This document shows positions 8,771 to 17,442 of a DNA stretch of 64,000 nucleotides, one piece after another. Each line of letters opens with the position of its first letter. Position 1 is the first letter of the stretch. Made by a program: the position numbers and the translations under genes. Below the pieces are notes generated by a model that ran no database searches, was not told where the DNA came from, and saw only the letters and a program-made list of their open reading frames with translations. Source of the DNA: Sphingopyxis yananensis (GTDB taxonomy: Bacteria; Pseudomonadota; Alphaproteobacteria; Sphingomonadales; Sphingomonadaceae); NCBI RefSeq assembly GCF_020687785.1, contig NZ_JAJEWI010000005.1:868001-932000 (forward strand). The letters are read 5' to 3'.

Positions 8771-9274
8771 ATGCCGCTATCTATGTGGAACGGTGATGCA
8801 AATCCGGTGATGGAATGGGCGCATGTGGCGCCTGTTCGCCGTGCGCAAATCGAAAGCCTGTATTCCGAAGCCTTGATCCTGATCGATGAGGCGCAGCAGA
8901 TGTTCGCCCATGCGCAGGTGATGAATGCTGGCGGCTATGACCCCGAATTTACCGTAGCGGTGATGAGCGAGGTGATGTTGACCACCGCGCGGCTAACCCA
9001 TGTTCAGGCGTGGTTGTTGCACCGCCGTGCGATGATCGCCGAGGACCCCAGTGCGCGCGGTGATGATAGGGCGGTGGTGCTGGATGGTGTGACGCCCGCC
9101 GATTGGGCTATTTGTCATTATATGCCGGAAGCGATGCGCCGGATTGTCGCGGCGAGTGAGCGGCTGATGGAGCGTTTGCATGTGATGGACAGCATATGGC
9201 GGGAAACCCCGATGGCGCTGCCCCATGTGGTGCCGGTGCATGAGATGATGGACATGCTGCGCGCGCGCCTGTGA
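8771..9274 (+). CDS. DUF1465 protein, RcdA-like regulator of CtrA degradation
   Basis: The 167-residue protein matches DUF1465, the family of Caulobacter RcdA, in IESLYSEALILIDEAQQMF, in RLTHVQAWLLHRRAM and in the C-terminal SERLMERLHVMDSIW. In Caulobacter RcdA is an adaptor that, with CpdR and PopA, brings the cell-cycle regulator CtrA to ClpXP protease. That role here is inferred from family membership. It is a small three-helix protein without membrane segments. ATG 8771 is used; the conserved region starts near residue 22, so a slightly later start cannot be excluded. Confidence 0.8.
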   Translation: MPLSMWNGDANPVMEWAHVAPVRRAQIESLYSEALILIDEAQQMFAHAQVMNAGGYDPEFTVAVMSEVMLTTARLTHVQAWLLHRRAMIAEDPSARGDDRAVVLDGVTPADWAICHYMPEAMRRIVAASERLMERLHVMDSIWRETPMALPHVVPVHEMMDMLRARL

Positions 9275-9311
9275 CGCGGGCGATAGGCTATGCTGGCCTA
9301 TGAGCTTATAA

Positions 9312-10430
9312 TCAATTGACCCATGCGCCATGGGCGTGGGCTTGTGCCAGCTTATGGGGTTCCGGGGCGGACGGCCAATGGCGCAAGATCAGTTCATGTT
9401 GCAACAAGCTGCGGTTCGCTTCGAGGGAAATCCATGCGAGCGGGCGGTCCGGGGTGGCGGCGCGCCCTGCGGCTTCCATCGCAAGGATGATATGCTGTTG
9501 CTGGTCGTCCGGAATATATTGCCAGACGATGGAGTGCATCAGCACCCGCGTTGTCCCAGCTAGCTGGGGGCGGCGCAATTGTTGTTCGACAAAATCGGCG
9601 GCGTTCATGCGCGACAGGCTGGGCGGCTTGGCTTGGGCGGCCGCAATGGCGGCTTCGAGGCGCGCAAAGCGTATGGGGTTGTCGGGCCAGATATAGGCTT
9701 TTAGGCGATTGGCTTGTTCGTCATCGCACAAATCAATGGGCGCGACATCGCAGCCAGCCAGCGATATGAATTCTAAGCTGTGTTGCGGCGGATGATGGCC
9801 GCGCCATTCGGGCTGAAGGCGCATGACGGCGTCTTGGGGGCCGACATGCACCCCGCCCAAATCATAATGATAGCGGTCGATCATCAGGTTAATCCCCGCG
9901 CTGGACCCAATTTCCATGACGTCAAAGCGAGCGGGGCAGCCTTGGTGGGTCAGCCACAACATGGCGGCGATGAAGCTGCTGGAGCGGCCTGCTTCGTTGG
10001 TTTGGGGCGGGCTGTCGAGCCAAGTTAGCAGTTCCGCGTCAAAGCGGCGGGCGACAGCGTTGATGATCAGCGCGTCATTGACCCCCGTGGCATCGGCATA
10101 AATGGGTGCAAGGTCGGGGGCTTGATGGGCCATATGCAGCGCATGAAAGCCCGCTGCGGCGCGCAAGGGGAGGGCATCGGCCAGCGCATTGCCGGCCCAA
10201 TGGGCCATGCGGTGCGCAAAAAGGCTATGTGGCTCGCCCAGCAATTGGGCGATCGCCGCCACGACCCGCGCGGTGATGGGGGCGCCATTGGCGCGGCAAT
10301 AGTCGACTTGATTGGCAAAGGCTTGTGCGACCGACAATGACGGCACGGGGGTGGCGGGCGCAGATGGCGGGGCGGCGGAATTTTTATCCGCTGGATGCGC
10401 ATTTGGGTTGGAAAGATCGCGGTCTTGCAT
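9312..10430 (-). CDS. DUF2332 family protein
   Basis: A 372-residue cytosolic protein of DUF2332, unknown function. The part from about residue 30 carries family blocks: [57 protein letters not shown] and [25 protein letters not shown] resembles a nucleotide- or SAM-binding glycine loop, so a methyltransferase-like fold is possible. Residues 1-28 are low-complexity (Pro/Ala/Ser); a GTG at 10346 would remove them. With the ATG at 10430 only 38 bases separate it from the divergent hisG start. Confidence 0.85.
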   Translation of the reverse strand: MQDRDLSNPNAHPADKNSAAPPSAPATPVPSLSVAQAFANQVDYCRANGAPITARVVAAIAQLLGEPHSLFAHRMAHWAGNALADALPLRAAAGFHALHMAHQAPDLAPIYADATGVNDALIINAVARRFDAELLTWLDSPPQTNEAGRSSSFIAAMLWLTHQGCPARFDVMEIGSSAGINLMIDRYHYDLGGVHVGPQDAVMRLQPEWRGHHPPQHSLEFISLAGCDVAPIDLCDDEQANRLKAYIWPDNPIRFARLEAAIAAAQAKPPSLSRMNAADFVEQQLRRPQLAGTTRVLMHSIVWQYIPDDQQQHIILAMEAAGRAATPDRPLAWISLEANRSLLQHELILRHWPSAPEPHKLAQAHAHGAWVN

Positions 10431-10468
10431 TGCCCTTTTCTCCCGTTCGCACTATGTGCCACACGCTT

Positions 10469-11137
10469 ATGCCCGATCCTATCATCTTTGCCATCCCCAA
10501 GGGACGCATCCTCGACGAGGCTTTGCCGTTGCTTGCCCGTGTGGGCATCGAACCGGCCGCCGATTTCTTTGATAAAAAAAGCCGTGCGCTGATTTTTGGG
10601 ACCAATCATCCCCATATATCCTTGATCCGTGTGCGCGCTTTTGACGTGGCGACCTTTGTCGCGCACGGCGCGGCCCAGATGGGCATTGTCGGGTCGGACG
10701 TTATTGACGAGTTTAATTATAGCGAGCTTTATGCCCCTGTGGATTTGGGCATAGGCCATTGCCGTGTGTCCTTGGCAGGGCCGGAAAATAGCGCGCCGCC
10801 GGGAATGAGCGAGAGCCATATTCGCGTCGCCACCAAATATCCCAACATCACCCGCCGCTATTTTGAGGGGCAGGGGATTCAGGCGGAATGCGTTAAGCTG
10901 AACGGGGCGATGGAAATTGCGCCCAAGCTGAATTTGGCCAGCCATATTGTCGATCTGGTATCCACAGGGCGGACCTTGGTGGAAAATGGCCTGAGCGAAC
11001 AGGTGGTGATTAGCGAAGTGTCGGCGCGTTTGATCGTCAACCGCGCGGCGTTTAAGCTGCGATCCGCCGAAGTTCCGGCCTTGGTGGAACAATTCCGCGC
11101 GGCGGCGGCGCAAGGGGCTGATGATGCTGCGGCTTGA
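10469..11137 (+). CDS. hisG: ATP phosphoribosyltransferase catalytic subunit, short form
   Basis: HisG joins ATP and PRPP in the first step of histidine synthesis. The product is 222 residues, the short HisG type, which lacks the C-terminal regulatory domain and needs HisZ as partner; no hisZ lies in this window. Signatures are [30 protein letters not shown] and [14 protein letters not shown], the last being the PRPP-binding loop. Start 10469 ([13 protein letters not shown]) is chosen over ATG 10454 and earlier codons by the family N-terminus. Its end overlaps hisD by 17 bases. Confidence 0.96.
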   Translation: MPDPIIFAIPKGRILDEALPLLARVGIEPAADFFDKKSRALIFGTNHPHISLIRVRAFDVATFVAHGAAQMGIVGSDVIDEFNYSELYAPVDLGIGHCRVSLAGPENSAPPGMSESHIRVATKYPNITRRYFEGQGIQAECVKLNGAMEIAPKLNLASHIVDLVSTGRTLVENGLSEQVVISEVSARLIVNRAAFKLRSAEVPALVEQFRAAAAQGADDAAA

Positions 11138-12416
11138 CGCCAGCGCCGCCGATTTTGCAGCGCAATTTTCGGCCTTGGTGAATGACCGCCGCGAAAGCGC
11201 GTCGGATGTGTCGGTTGATGTGGCGGCGATTCTTGCGGCGGTAAAGCGCGATGGCGATGCGGCTTTGGCCGATTATACCGCGCGCTTTGATCATTTTGAT
11301 TTGAACGAACAAGGGTGGAGCATTTCGGCAGCGGAATGCGCCGCCGCTTATGATGCGTTGGAACCCAAATTGCGCGATGCGCTGATATTGGCGGCAGAGC
11401 GTATTCGTGCCTATCATGCCGCGCAATTGCCCGAAGACCGCGATTACCGCGACGCAGCGGGGGCCCGCTTGGGTGCACGCTGGCGCGGTGTGGACGCGGC
11501 GGGTGTCTATGTGCCCGGCGGCCGCGCGGCCTATCCATCATCTGTGTTGATGAACATCATTCCCGCCAAGGTTGCGGGTGTGGACCGCATTGTGATGGTG
11601 ACACCAACCCCCAAGGGTGCGGTGAACCATACGGTGATGGCGGCCGCTCATATTGCGGGCGTGGACGAAATTTGGCGTGTTGGCGGGGCGCAAGCCATTG
11701 CGGCCTTGGCCTATGGCACCGAGAAAATCGCGCCGGTCGATGTGGTGACGGGCCCTGGTAATGCGTGGGTGGCCGAAGCGAAGCGCCAAGTTTATGGCGT
11801 GGTGGGCATTGATATGGTGGCCGGACCCAGCGAAATTGTGGTGGTGGCCGATGGGAAGAATGACCCATTGGTGATTGCCGCCGATTTGCTGAGCCAAGCC
11901 GAGCATGACCCGACCAGCCAGTCGATTTTGTTCACCGATGATGCGGCCTTTGCCGATGCGGTGGCGGCCGGCGTGGAACATCATATCCCGCGCCTGTCGA
12001 CCGCCGATACCATGCGGACAAGCTGGGATGATAATGGCGCGATTGTGCTGGTGCCCAGCCTGAGCGACGCAATTGCCCTGTGCGACCGTCTGGCCCCCGA
12101 ACATTTGGAATTGGCCGTGGATGCCGACGAAGCGGACGCTTTGTTCGCCAAGGTGCGCCATGCGGGGTCGGTGTTTTTGGGTCGCCAAACGCCGGAAGCG
12201 ATTGGCGATTATGTTGCCGGACCCAATCATGTGCTGCCTACGGGCCGCCGTGCGCGCTTTTCCAGTGGTCTGTCGGTGACAGATTTTATGAAACGCACCA
12301 GTTTTCTGGCGCTTGATGACGCCGCTTTGGCCGCCATTGGGCCCGCTGCGGTGGCTTTGGCCGATGCGGAAGGCTTGCCTGCCCACGCATTGTCGGTCAG
12401 CCAGCGCCTTAATTGA
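11121..12416 (+). CDS. hisD: Histidinol dehydrogenase
   Basis: HisD carries out the last two oxidations of histidine synthesis, histidinol to histidine, with NAD+ and zinc. The 431-residue product has [53 protein letters not shown] and the catalytic APEHLEL. Starts at 11121 and 11124 are adjacent ATG codons inside hisG, so translation is probably coupled to hisG. nusB follows after 12 bases. Confidence 0.97.
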   Translation: MMLRLDASAADFAAQFSALVNDRRESASDVSVDVAAILAAVKRDGDAALADYTARFDHFDLNEQGWSISAAECAAAYDALEPKLRDALILAAERIRAYHAAQLPEDRDYRDAAGARLGARWRGVDAAGVYVPGGRAAYPSSVLMNIIPAKVAGVDRIVMVTPTPKGAVNHTVMAAAHIAGVDEIWRVGGAQAIAALAYGTEKIAPVDVVTGPGNAWVAEAKRQVYGVVGIDMVAGPSEIVVVADGKNDPLVIAADLLSQAEHDPTSQSILFTDDAAFADAVAAGVEHHIPRLSTADTMRTSWDDNGAIVLVPSLSDAIALCDRLAPEHLELAVDADEADALFAKVRHAGSVFLGRQTPEAIGDYVAGPNHVLPTGRRARFSSGLSVTDFMKRTSFLALDDAALAAIGPAAVALADAEGLPAHALSVSQRLN

Positions 12417-12428
12417 AATGAAGTGACT

Positions 12429-12878
12429 ATGTCGAAACGCTCTATATCTCGTTCTGCGGCCCGCCTCGCGGCGGTGCAAGCCTTGTATCAGCATGAAATG
12501 GAAGGCACGCCCGTGGCGGCCTTGATCCATGAATTTCACCTGCACCGCTTGGGTGCTACCATCGAAGAAGAAGAATATGCGGGCGCGGATGTGCCTTTCT
12601 TTGACGATGTGGTGAAGGGCACTTTGGCGCGGCTGGACGAAGTCGATACCGCGATTACGGCGCGTTTGGCAGAGGGATGGTCGATGGACCGTCTGGACCG
12701 CACGATGAAGGCGATTTTGCGCGCCGGTGCTTATGAACTGATCGCCCGCGAAGATGTGCCGATTGGCGCAGCAGTGAGCGAATATGTCGATGTGGCCAAA
12801 GCCTTTTTCAGTGGCCGTGAACCAGCCTTTGCCAATGGTTTGTTGGACGCCATTGGCAAGGCCGTGCGCGCCAAATAA
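12429..12878 (+). CDS. nusB: Transcription antitermination factor NusB
   Basis: NusB, with NusE (S10), binds boxA in rRNA leaders and supports antitermination. The 149-residue all-helical protein shows RSAARLAAVQALYQHEM, WSMDRLDRTMKAILRAGAYEL and VPIGAAVSEYVDVAKAFF, ending in FANGLLDAIGK. The ATG at 12429 is used; a GTG two codons earlier is also open. It sits between hisD and thiL, all on the plus strand and probably one unit. Confidence 0.96.
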   Translation: MSKRSISRSAARLAAVQALYQHEMEGTPVAALIHEFHLHRLGATIEEEEYAGADVPFFDDVVKGTLARLDEVDTAITARLAEGWSMDRLDRTMKAILRAGAYELIAREDVPIGAAVSEYVDVAKAFFSGREPAFANGLLDAIGKAVRAK

Positions 12879-12894
12879 GCGAAGATTTTCGTCG

Positions 12895-12965
12895 CGCCTG
12901 ATCCGCCGCCGCATTATCCTTGGGCCATGGCTGATGGATGGTGTGACTGGCAAAAGGATCAGGCG
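12895..12965 (+). repeat. 10-bp inverted repeat spanning the nusB-thiL gap
   Basis: CGCCTGATCC (12895-12904) pairs perfectly with GGATCAGGCG (12956-12965) across 51 bases. The right arm covers the purine-rich sequence that would serve as the thiL ribosome site, three bases before the ATG at 12968. Folding could hide that site; no T-run follows, so it is not a standard terminator. Confidence 0.6.
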
Positions 12966-12967
12966 GG

Positions 12968-13906
12968 ATGAGCCAAGAATTTGATTTCATTGCCCGTCTG
13001 CGGGCCATTGCCAGTGATCCTGCCGCAAGAGGCTTGGCCGATGATGCGGCTGTGCTGGGCGATTTGGTGATGACCCACGATATGATCGTGGAAGGGGTAC
13101 ATTATCTGCCCGACGACAGCCCGCAGGATATTGCTTGGAAATTGATCGGGGTGAATCTGTCCGACCTTGCCGCCAAGGGGGCAAAGCCGGTTGGCGTATT
13201 GATGGGTTATAGCCTTGGCGATGCGGCGTGGGACAGGGCATTTGCGGATGGATTGGCAGATGCTTTGGCCGCTTATGATGTTCCATTGCTGGGCGGGGAC
13301 ACGGTGCGGATGCTGGCGGGCGCGCCGCGCGCATTGGGCTTGACCGCATTGGGCCGCGCACCAGCGGGTGGTGCGCCGCTGCGCAGCACTATGCAAGCGG
13401 GTGATGATCTGTGGGTGAGTGGCACCATTGGTGATGCGGGGCTGGGTCTGGCGCTGAGGCTGGGGCAGATTCAGTTGGATGACGCGGAAGATGCTTATGC
13501 CGCTTACGCACGGCCCGTACCGCGCTTGGCGCTGGGGCAGGCAGCCGCGCCCTTTGTCAGCGCGATGATGGATGTATCGGATGGATTGTTGATCGATACG
13601 CTGCGCATGGCGCAGGCGAGCGGTTTGGCCGTGACGTTGCAACTGGACGCTGTGCCCTTGTCGTCCAGCTTTGTGCGTGCCCATGGCGACGGGCCTGATG
13701 CCTGTTTGACCGCGGCGACGGCGGGCGAAGATTTTGAACTGTTATTTTCCGCGCGTGCTGACATGGCACCGCAGATATTGTCGCTGGCGGACCATGTCGG
13801 TGTGGATGTGGTGCGGGTCGGGCAGGTGAGCATTGGGGACGGATTGCAACTGCGATACCGAAATTCCCCTGTTTCTTTGCCAGAAAAGCTGGGCTGGATG
13901 CATTAG
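12968..13906 (+). CDS. thiL: Thiamine-monophosphate kinase
   Basis: ThiL phosphorylates thiamine monophosphate to the active diphosphate. The 312-residue protein belongs to the PurM-like ATP-binding fold: DDAAVL (D25, D26), NLSDLAAKGAKPVG, LLGGDTVR, MMDVSDGLLIDTLRMA and TAATAGEDFELLF. The C-terminus LPEKLGWMH ends in a TAG whose TA is also the apparent target dinucleotide of the inverted-repeat element that starts at 13903, so the last codons may have been altered by that insertion. The other thiamine genes in the window, thiS and thiG, lie 29 kb away. Confidence 0.96.
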   Translation: MSQEFDFIARLRAIASDPAARGLADDAAVLGDLVMTHDMIVEGVHYLPDDSPQDIAWKLIGVNLSDLAAKGAKPVGVLMGYSLGDAAWDRAFADGLADALAAYDVPLLGGDTVRMLAGAPRALGLTALGRAPAGGAPLRSTMQAGDDLWVSGTIGDAGLGLALRLGQIQLDDAEDAYAAYARPVPRLALGQAAAPFVSAMMDVSDGLLIDTLRMAQASGLAVTLQLDAVPLSSSFVRAHGDGPDACLTAATAGEDFELLFSARADMAPQILSLADHVGVDVVRVGQVSIGDGLQLRYRNSPVSLPEKLGWMH

Positions 13907-14172
13907 GGTCAGCGCCCATATATTTCACGTTCGAGGCGCCGAAATGGCGAAGATATTAGTTTGGGGTGGATGCAGCGGGTCGCATCGCTACCCGCACGGA
14001 TGCACGAGCCTGAGATCGAGGCCATTTCGGCGTCCCGTAGGGATTTGACCGATAGGCCCCATGGCTTCGTCGAAAATCCTTGAAATATTATCATATTCCT
14101 TCGGCTTTTCTCCTCGCCCTGCGGCCTATCGCCTCAAACCTCGAACGTAAAATATATGGGCCCTGACCCTAA
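13903..14172. mobile_element. MITE-like element with 34-bp terminal inverted repeats
   Basis: The left end 13903-13936 (TTAGGGTCAGCGCCCATATA...) and the right end 14139-14172 are inverted copies matching at 32 of 34 positions. TA at 13904-13905 and 14170-14171 flanks GGGTCAG/CTGACCC, as expected for insertion into TA by IS630/Tc1-type transposases. No transposase frame lies within the 270 bp. Inside are further inverted pairs: CGCCGAAATGGC (13937-13948) with 14021-14032, GCGGGT (13975-13980) with ACCCGC (13990-13995), and CGATAGGCC (14050-14058) with 14123-14131, so one strand could fold into a branched structure. The element forms the end of thiL. Confidence 0.7.
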
Positions 14173-14213
14173 AACCACGCAATATCCGATCATTATCGGA
14201 AAATATATGGGCC
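14149..14213 (+). repeat. 14-bp direct repeat at and beyond the MITE right end
   Basis: AAAATATATGGGCC occurs at 14149-14162, inside the right terminal repeat, and again at 14200-14213, outside the element. The outer copy is preceded by the hairpin TCCGAT-CATT-ATCGGA (14185-14200). This looks like a leftover end of a second, decayed copy. Confidence 0.5.
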
Positions 14214-14236
14214 AGATGACTATAGAAAAAGCGCAC

Positions 14237-14265
14237 TTGCCCTAAACAATCTTTCTTTCCATAAC
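14237..14265 (+). promoter_or_regulatory. Sigma-70-type promoter for hppA
   Basis: TTGCCC (14237-14242) and CATAAC (14260-14265) are separated by 17 bases, the optimal spacing, and point towards hppA with a leader of about 110 bases. It is outside the MITE-like element. Prediction by eye only. Confidence 0.4.
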
Positions 14266-14384
14266 TGAAAGTCCGAACAATTTGGGGTGGTCGCATCAGG
14301 GAGAGGGCGCACCAGCAACAATAGGCGGGGCGTTTTCGACTGTTAAACATGGGTCCACCCCCAGTTTTGGGGAAGGAATAACCA

Positions 14385-16496
14385 TTGTTAGATCCGGTTT
14401 TAATCGCGATAGCGTGCGGCATTCTTGCCGTCTTATATGGTCTGATTACAGCAAAACAGGTTTTGAGTGCGCCCGCGGGTAACGCCAAAATGCAAGAAAT
14501 TGCTGGCGCTATTCAAGAAGGGGCCAAGGCTTATTTGGGCCGCCAATATCGCACCATTGCCATTGTTGGCGTGGTGGTGGCGATTTTGGTCGGCTATTTC
14601 TTGGGCGCTATTTCGGCGACGGGCTTTTTAATCGGGGCCATTTTGTCGGGCGCGGCGGGATATATTGGCATGCATATTTCGGTGCGGGCCAATGTGCGGA
14701 CCGCCGCTGCAGCGCAGACGGGCTTGCAGGCCGGACTGACGATGGCTTTTCGCGCGGGCGCGATCACCGGATTGCTGGTGGCGGGTCTGGCGTTATTGGC
14801 GATTGCAGCCTTTTTCTATTATTTGACGGCCTTTGCCGGATATAGCGTGGGCGGCAGTGACCGCACCGTGGTGGACGCCTTGGTGGCCTTGGCCTTTGGT
14901 GCATCGCTCATTTCCATCTTTGCACGTTTGGGCGGCGGTATTTTTACCAAAGCGGCGGACGTGGGCGCGGATTTGGTCGGCAAGGTGGAGGCGGGTATTC
15001 CCGAAGATGACCCGCGCAACCCCGCCGTGATTGCGGACAATGTGGGCGACAATGTTGGCGACTGTGCGGGCATGGCGGCCGATTTGTTTGAAACCTATGT
15101 CGTGACTGTCGGCGCGACGATGGTGTTGATGGCTTTGTTGTTGAAAGGCGCGGGGGACGCGCTGATGCCGTTAATGAGCCTGCCTTTGTTAATTGGCGGG
15201 GTGTGCATCATCACGTCGATTATCGGCACTTATTTCGTGCGGCTGGGCAAAAGCAACAATGTGATGGGGGCGATGTATAAGGGCTTTTTCGTCACGGCTT
15301 TGCTGTCCATTCCCGCCATTTGGTGGTCGATCAGCCACACATTGGGTGATATGAGCGCCAATATTGCGAGCACCAATTTCAGCGGTGAAGATTTATTCTT
15401 TTGTTCCATGGTCGGCTTGGTGATCACCGCGCTGATCATTTGGATTACTGAATATTATACGGGCACCAATTATCGCCCTGTGCGGTCGATCGCCAAAGCG
15501 TCGGAGACTGGGCATGGCACCAATGTCATTCAGGGACTGGCGATTTCGTTGGAAGCAACGGCGCTGCCCACCATCGTCATTTGTGTGGGGATTATTGTCA
15601 CCTATCAAGTGGCGGGACTGATTGGCATTGCCTTTGGCGCAACTGCGATGCTGGCCTTGGCGGGCATGGTTGTGGCGCTGGATGCTTATGGGCCCGTCAC
15701 CGATAATGCGGGCGGCATAGCGGAAATGGCGGGGCTGGATGACAGTGTTCGCGAAAAAACCGACCTGCTGGACGCGGTGGGCAACACCACCAAGGCTGTC
15801 ACCAAAGGCTATGCCATTGGGTCGGCGGGTTTGGCGGCACTGGTGTTGTTTGGCACTTACACGGCGGATATTACCGAATATTCGGCGGCCCTAGGGTTGG
15901 ATGCACCCCTGACATTTTCCCTGTCATCGCCTTATGTGATTGTGGGATTGTTGCTGGGGGCGTTGCTGCCTTATTTGTTCGGCGCGCTGGGCATGACTGC
16001 GGTGGGCAAGGCGGCAGGCGATGTGGTGAAGGATGTGCGCGACCAATTTGCACAGGATAAGGGCATTATGGACGGCACCAGCCGCCCCAACTATGCCCGC
16101 ACGGTGGATTTGGTGACCAAGGCAGCCATTCGGGAAATGATCATCCCGTCCTTGTTGCCGGTCTTGGCCCCGATTGCCGTCTATTTCATCATCCTGTGGG
16201 TGGCGGGTCCGGTGGCCGCGCTCGAAGCCTTGGGTGCCTTGTTGCTGGGTGTGATTGTGGGCGGCTTGTTCGTTGCCCTGTCGATGACATCGGGCGGCGG
16301 CGCTTGGGATAATGCCAAAAAATATATCGAAGATGGTCATCACGGCGGCAAGGGCAGCGAAGCCCATAAAGCGGCGGTGACTGGCGATACCGTCGGTGAT
16401 CCTTATAAGGATACGGCCGGCCCTGCGGTGAATCCGATGATTAAAATCACCAATATTGTTGCGATATTGTTGCTGGCGGTGCTGGCACACGGATAG
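14385..16496 (+). CDS. hppA: K+-independent proton-translocating membrane pyrophosphatase
   Basis: The enzyme splits pyrophosphate and pumps protons across the inner membrane. The 703-residue protein has about 16 hydrophobic helices and the substrate-site motifs [39 protein letters not shown] and, near the C-terminus, [16 protein letters not shown]. In the diagnostic GNTTKA motif the last position before Ala is Lys, which marks the K+-independent subfamily. The start is TTG at 14385: GGGGAAGGAA lies 5-14 bases upstream and the protein begins directly with the first membrane helix. It follows the MITE-like element and ends before a convergent hairpin. Confidence 0.95.
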   Translation: MLDPVLIAIACGILAVLYGLITAKQVLSAPAGNAKMQEIAGAIQEGAKAYLGRQYRTIAIVGVVVAILVGYFLGAISATGFLIGAILSGAAGYIGMHISVRANVRTAAAAQTGLQAGLTMAFRAGAITGLLVAGLALLAIAAFFYYLTAFAGYSVGGSDRTVVDALVALAFGASLISIFARLGGGIFTKAADVGADLVGKVEAGIPEDDPRNPAVIADNVGDNVGDCAGMAADLFETYVVTVGATMVLMALLLKGAGDALMPLMSLPLLIGGVCIITSIIGTYFVRLGKSNNVMGAMYKGFFVTALLSIPAIWWSISHTLGDMSANIASTNFSGEDLFFCSMVGLVITALIIWITEYYTGTNYRPVRSIAKASETGHGTNVIQGLAISLEATALPTIVICVGIIVTYQVAGLIGIAFGATAMLALAGMVVALDAYGPVTDNAGGIAEMAGLDDSVREKTDLLDAVGNTTKAVTKGYAIGSAGLAALVLFGTYTADITEYSAALGLDAPLTFSLSSPYVIVGLLLGALLPYLFGALGMTAVGKAAGDVVKDVRDQFAQDKGIMDGTSRPNYARTVDLVTKAAIREMIIPSLLPVLAPIAVYFIILWVAGPVAALEALGALLLGVIVGGLFVALSMTSGGGAWDNAKKYIEDGHHGGKGSEAHKAAVTGDTVGDPYKDTAGPAVNPMIKITNIVAILLLAVLAHG

Positions 16497-16508
16497 CCGA
16501 TATGAAAT

Positions 16509-16543
16509 CGGGGCGTTTCCATATTAAAAGTGGAAACGCCCCG
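16509..16543. terminator. 13-bp perfect hairpin between convergent hppA and regulator
   Basis: CGGGGCGTTTCCA (16509-16521) pairs perfectly with TGGAAACGCCCCG (16531-16543) around a 9-base loop. It lies 13 bases after the hppA stop and 33 before the convergent regulator stop. Neither side has a full T-run (the minus side reads ATTTCAT), so termination may be partial. Confidence 0.6.
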
Positions 16544-16575
16544 ACCATCCTCGGGGGGAGGATCGCGTTAAATGT

Positions 16576-17187
16576 CTAGCTTTGCAGGGCCTCGAAATAG
16601 CGATTGAGGCGTGAGCGGGATTCGTCGCTGAGCCGCATGTTGATGCGGCGACCGTCATTGGGGTCTTGTTGGCGGATCAGCCACCCTTGATCGGACAAAA
16701 GCTTGATCCAGCGCAGCGCCGTCGTGGTGGGCACGGCTGCTGCAATACAAAGGCTGGAAACGGAAACGTCGCTGCCTTCGAGTTCGGCGGCATATAGGTC
16801 AAGCAGCATGTCCCATGCGGGGTCGGCGAAAATTTCCGCGCTAAACAAATTTTCGCGCTTGCGCCGCTGGCGAATACGGTCACGCACGCGGGCTGCAAGC
16901 ACCAATTTGTCGGCTGGGTCGCCGATGGCTGGGTGCGTGCGGCGCGCGTGTGTAAAGCCGTTATTTTCTGCGGCAAAGCCGATGAAGTTGCTGGGGAAGC
17001 CTGAACTAGCTTCATCGAATAAGGGGGCAGGGGCAGGGGTGGCGGATGTCCAAGACCCAGAGGAGATTTTTTCGATACTCTCTCTCAGGCTGTCAATTTG
17101 TTCCTCAAGGTCACGGATACGCCGACTATTAGCCCAGCCGCTATCGGCATGGGTTTGAAATTCCTCGGGCCTACTCATCTTGCTCAT
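16576..17187 (-). CDS. Winged-helix (MarR-like) transcription regulator
   Basis: A 203-residue protein with a short coiled coil at about residues 14-40 (SRRIRDLEEQIDSLRESIEK), a variable linker, and a C-terminal winged helix at about 120-200. The helix-turn-helix reads VSSLCIAAAVPTTTALRWIKLL and the wing PNDGRRINMRLS, a MarR-like arrangement. The ATG at 17187 is favoured because GGAAAG lies 8-13 bases upstream; a GTG at 17205 is also open. Its target is unknown. It lies downstream of, and in the same direction as, the GGDEF-EAL gene, 255 bases away. Confidence 0.8.
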   Translation of the reverse strand: MSKMSRPEEFQTHADSGWANSRRIRDLEEQIDSLRESIEKISSGSWTSATPAPAPLFDEASSGFPSNFIGFAAENNGFTHARRTHPAIGDPADKLVLAARVRDRIRQRRKRENLFSAEIFADPAWDMLLDLYAAELEGSDVSVSSLCIAAAVPTTTALRWIKLLSDQGWLIRQQDPNDGRRINMRLSDESRSRLNRYFEALQS

Positions 17188-17442
17188 GATCTGTCTTTCC
17201 ACCAAAAACAGCGTCCGAATTGGGCTATAGTCATGGGTTAGCAGATGGGTTGGAGGCGAGAATGTGGCATAGGTTCACTTTCGGTAGTATTTCCCCAACA
17301 ATTTGAATTTAGTGCATTTAAATTTGGCCTCAAAATGATGCAATTTTATAGTAAAGTTTATGGAACTTTTCCCTGTTTCGTGAAATGGGAGGCTGCGCGC
17401 ATCGGTGTTCCATAAGTAATTGTTATATAAGTAACCTTTATT

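Noticed and set aside
11538..12953. 471-codon open frame on the minus strand
   Set aside because: Antisense to hisD and nusB; its translation is rich in His, Arg and Gln, typical of a shadow frame.
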